A program made the position numbers and the translations under genes. Under the pieces are notes generated by a model that was given only the letters and a program-made list of their open reading frames with translations, searched no databases and was not told the DNA's origin. Below, in pieces: positions 63,140-64,000 of a stretch of 64,000 nt of DNA (the stretch's first letter is position 1; every line of letters starts with the position of its first letter). Source of the stretch: Sipunculus nudus (Eukaryota > Annelida > Sipuncula > Golfingiida > Sipunculidae); assembly GCA_026874595.1 (NCBI GenBank), contig CM049306.1, positions 99,875,642 through 99,939,641 of the forward strand. Direction: 5' to 3'.

Positions 63140-63400
63140 AACAAGGCAGATGGACCTGTGCCAAGTTGACACCGATTAATCCCAATACATTCAGGATCGG
63201 TAAATGGGCCTGACCCATCTTGAAATGGGACTGAAATTATAACCAATTTCGGTTATTGGGTCTGAATATCGCCATTTCGAAAAATGATTCCAATGACAAT
63301 GGGATCGGTCTGACCCACGTTAAGAGCAGTTATTGGGTCTGACCCATCTTAAGATGGGCGTCCCAATATGAGCAACCCTATCTAAAATTGGGCCAGATCA
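63140..63400. repeat. Unclassified palindrome-rich repeat
   Basis: GGGTCTGACCCATCTT and GGGCCTGACCCATCTT recur within about 130 bp, and CCCATCTTAAGATGGG (63343-63358) is a perfect 16-bp palindrome. Composition is unlike the flanks. No coding or recognised ends; possibly a foldback element. Confidence 0.45.
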
Positions 63401-63529
63401 GAAGACGGCGCAATATATATGCAGTCTGGTAATATATAGAGAATGGAATATGAATGAGAATTAACTCAAATTAATAAATATATACTTCTAGTCATTTTCT
63501 TCTGCGCAGGATTGCGTCTTTTAGCTGAC

Positions 63530-63533
<4 letters not shown>

Positions 63534-63566
<33 letters not shown>
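63534..63566. repeat. (TA)n microsatellite, 33 bp
   Basis: Pure tract near the right end of the window. Confidence 0.97.
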
Positions 63567-63568
<2 letters not shown>

Positions 63569-64000
63569 AAATTATATTAATGGCACCAAGTACTTATATC
63601 ATCCAATCAGCGTCTGTTAAAAAGTGTCCTTTACCCTGTCTCATCAGTCAATATAGGAATGACAAAAGTACTGTTTTTATCATATATTATAGATTAAATA
63701 AATATTAAATTAACTATTTCACTCCAATTCTTTACAAGGTTTGGTGATGGTTTCTATATAAAAGCTGGAGTACCTAGATTATTTTGACAGACAATTGTAC
63801 AATAGTTGACTTATCAATATGTAAGTATCGCCAAAAACCCGATGGGCGCCCCATGATAGGACGAAAGATAATACATGTACATACCCTTTATGCATTTATA
63901 TATTAGTACCATATATGTCGACAAAATACGAGACCAAAATACTGCAAAATATTAAATCCGATTGATTAGAGGTCATGTCAAATATATGTACAATCTTGAA

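Larger units (their letters stand above)
58412..64000. other. No gene seen; relic repeats
   Basis: Degenerate minisatellite relics at 59.0-60.8 kb, then AT-rich DNA, a (TA)n tract and a palindrome-rich repeat. A tRNA-like A-box word (TGGCTCAGATGG) near 61050 has no partner B-box. Confidence 0.5.

Overview
This window is animal nuclear DNA. It is AT-rich and gene-poor, with long introns bounded by GT..AG sites and a very high density of (TA)n microsatellites. Proteins and repeat style point to a lophotrochozoan, most likely a bivalve or other mollusc; that assignment is inference.

Two genes are supported. A Wnt5 orthologue lies on the minus strand. Three coding exons are visible: 41733-41581 (start codon and signal peptide), 31807-31551 and 25011-24719. 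All splice phases agree, and together they give about 209 residues up to the NEAGRR segment. The exon(s) for the C-terminal half (palmitoylated Ser loop, terminal Cys-rich domain) were not found and should lie beyond position 1. A single-exon FBXL14/Ppa orthologue (400 aa, F-box plus leucine-rich repeats, an SCF substrate receptor) is on the plus strand at 49279-50481. The two genes stand head to head about 7.6 kb apart. WNT5B and FBXL14 are divergent neighbours in human too, so this looks like ancient conserved microsynteny.

The rest is introns, intergenic DNA and repeats. The most interesting repeats are composite elements that look like non-autonomous Helentron/Helitron-type elements (HINE, 'pearl'-like). 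Their parts, in order, are a 5' hairpin starting GTATCC, a GCC triplet tract, a 280-290 bp core minisatellite, a poly-G tract, an inward-offset inverted copy of the 5' end, a 3' hairpin, and CTAG followed by TT. Two well-bounded copies are seen (12871-15196 minus; 56081-57833 plus). The second is nested inside a third, older copy (55368-58411). A second family (15853-17461 plus; 52584-55203 minus; a short copy at 35908-36469; 5' fragments at 2184 and 25330) has different termini but a similar plan. The 12-bp palindrome GGTGGCGCCACC occurs exactly ten times across both families. Three small hAT-like MITEs with CAGGGGCG-type ends are also present.

Layout: 1-12.9 kb no gene, (TA)n tracts and one MITE; 12.9-17.5 kb two composite repeats; 17.5-24.7 kb no gene; 24.7-41.7 kb Wnt5 exons and two long introns, the latter full of (TA)n tracts; 41.7-49.3 kb divergent intergenic region; 49.3-50.5 kb FBXL14; 50.5-64 kb mostly repeats.
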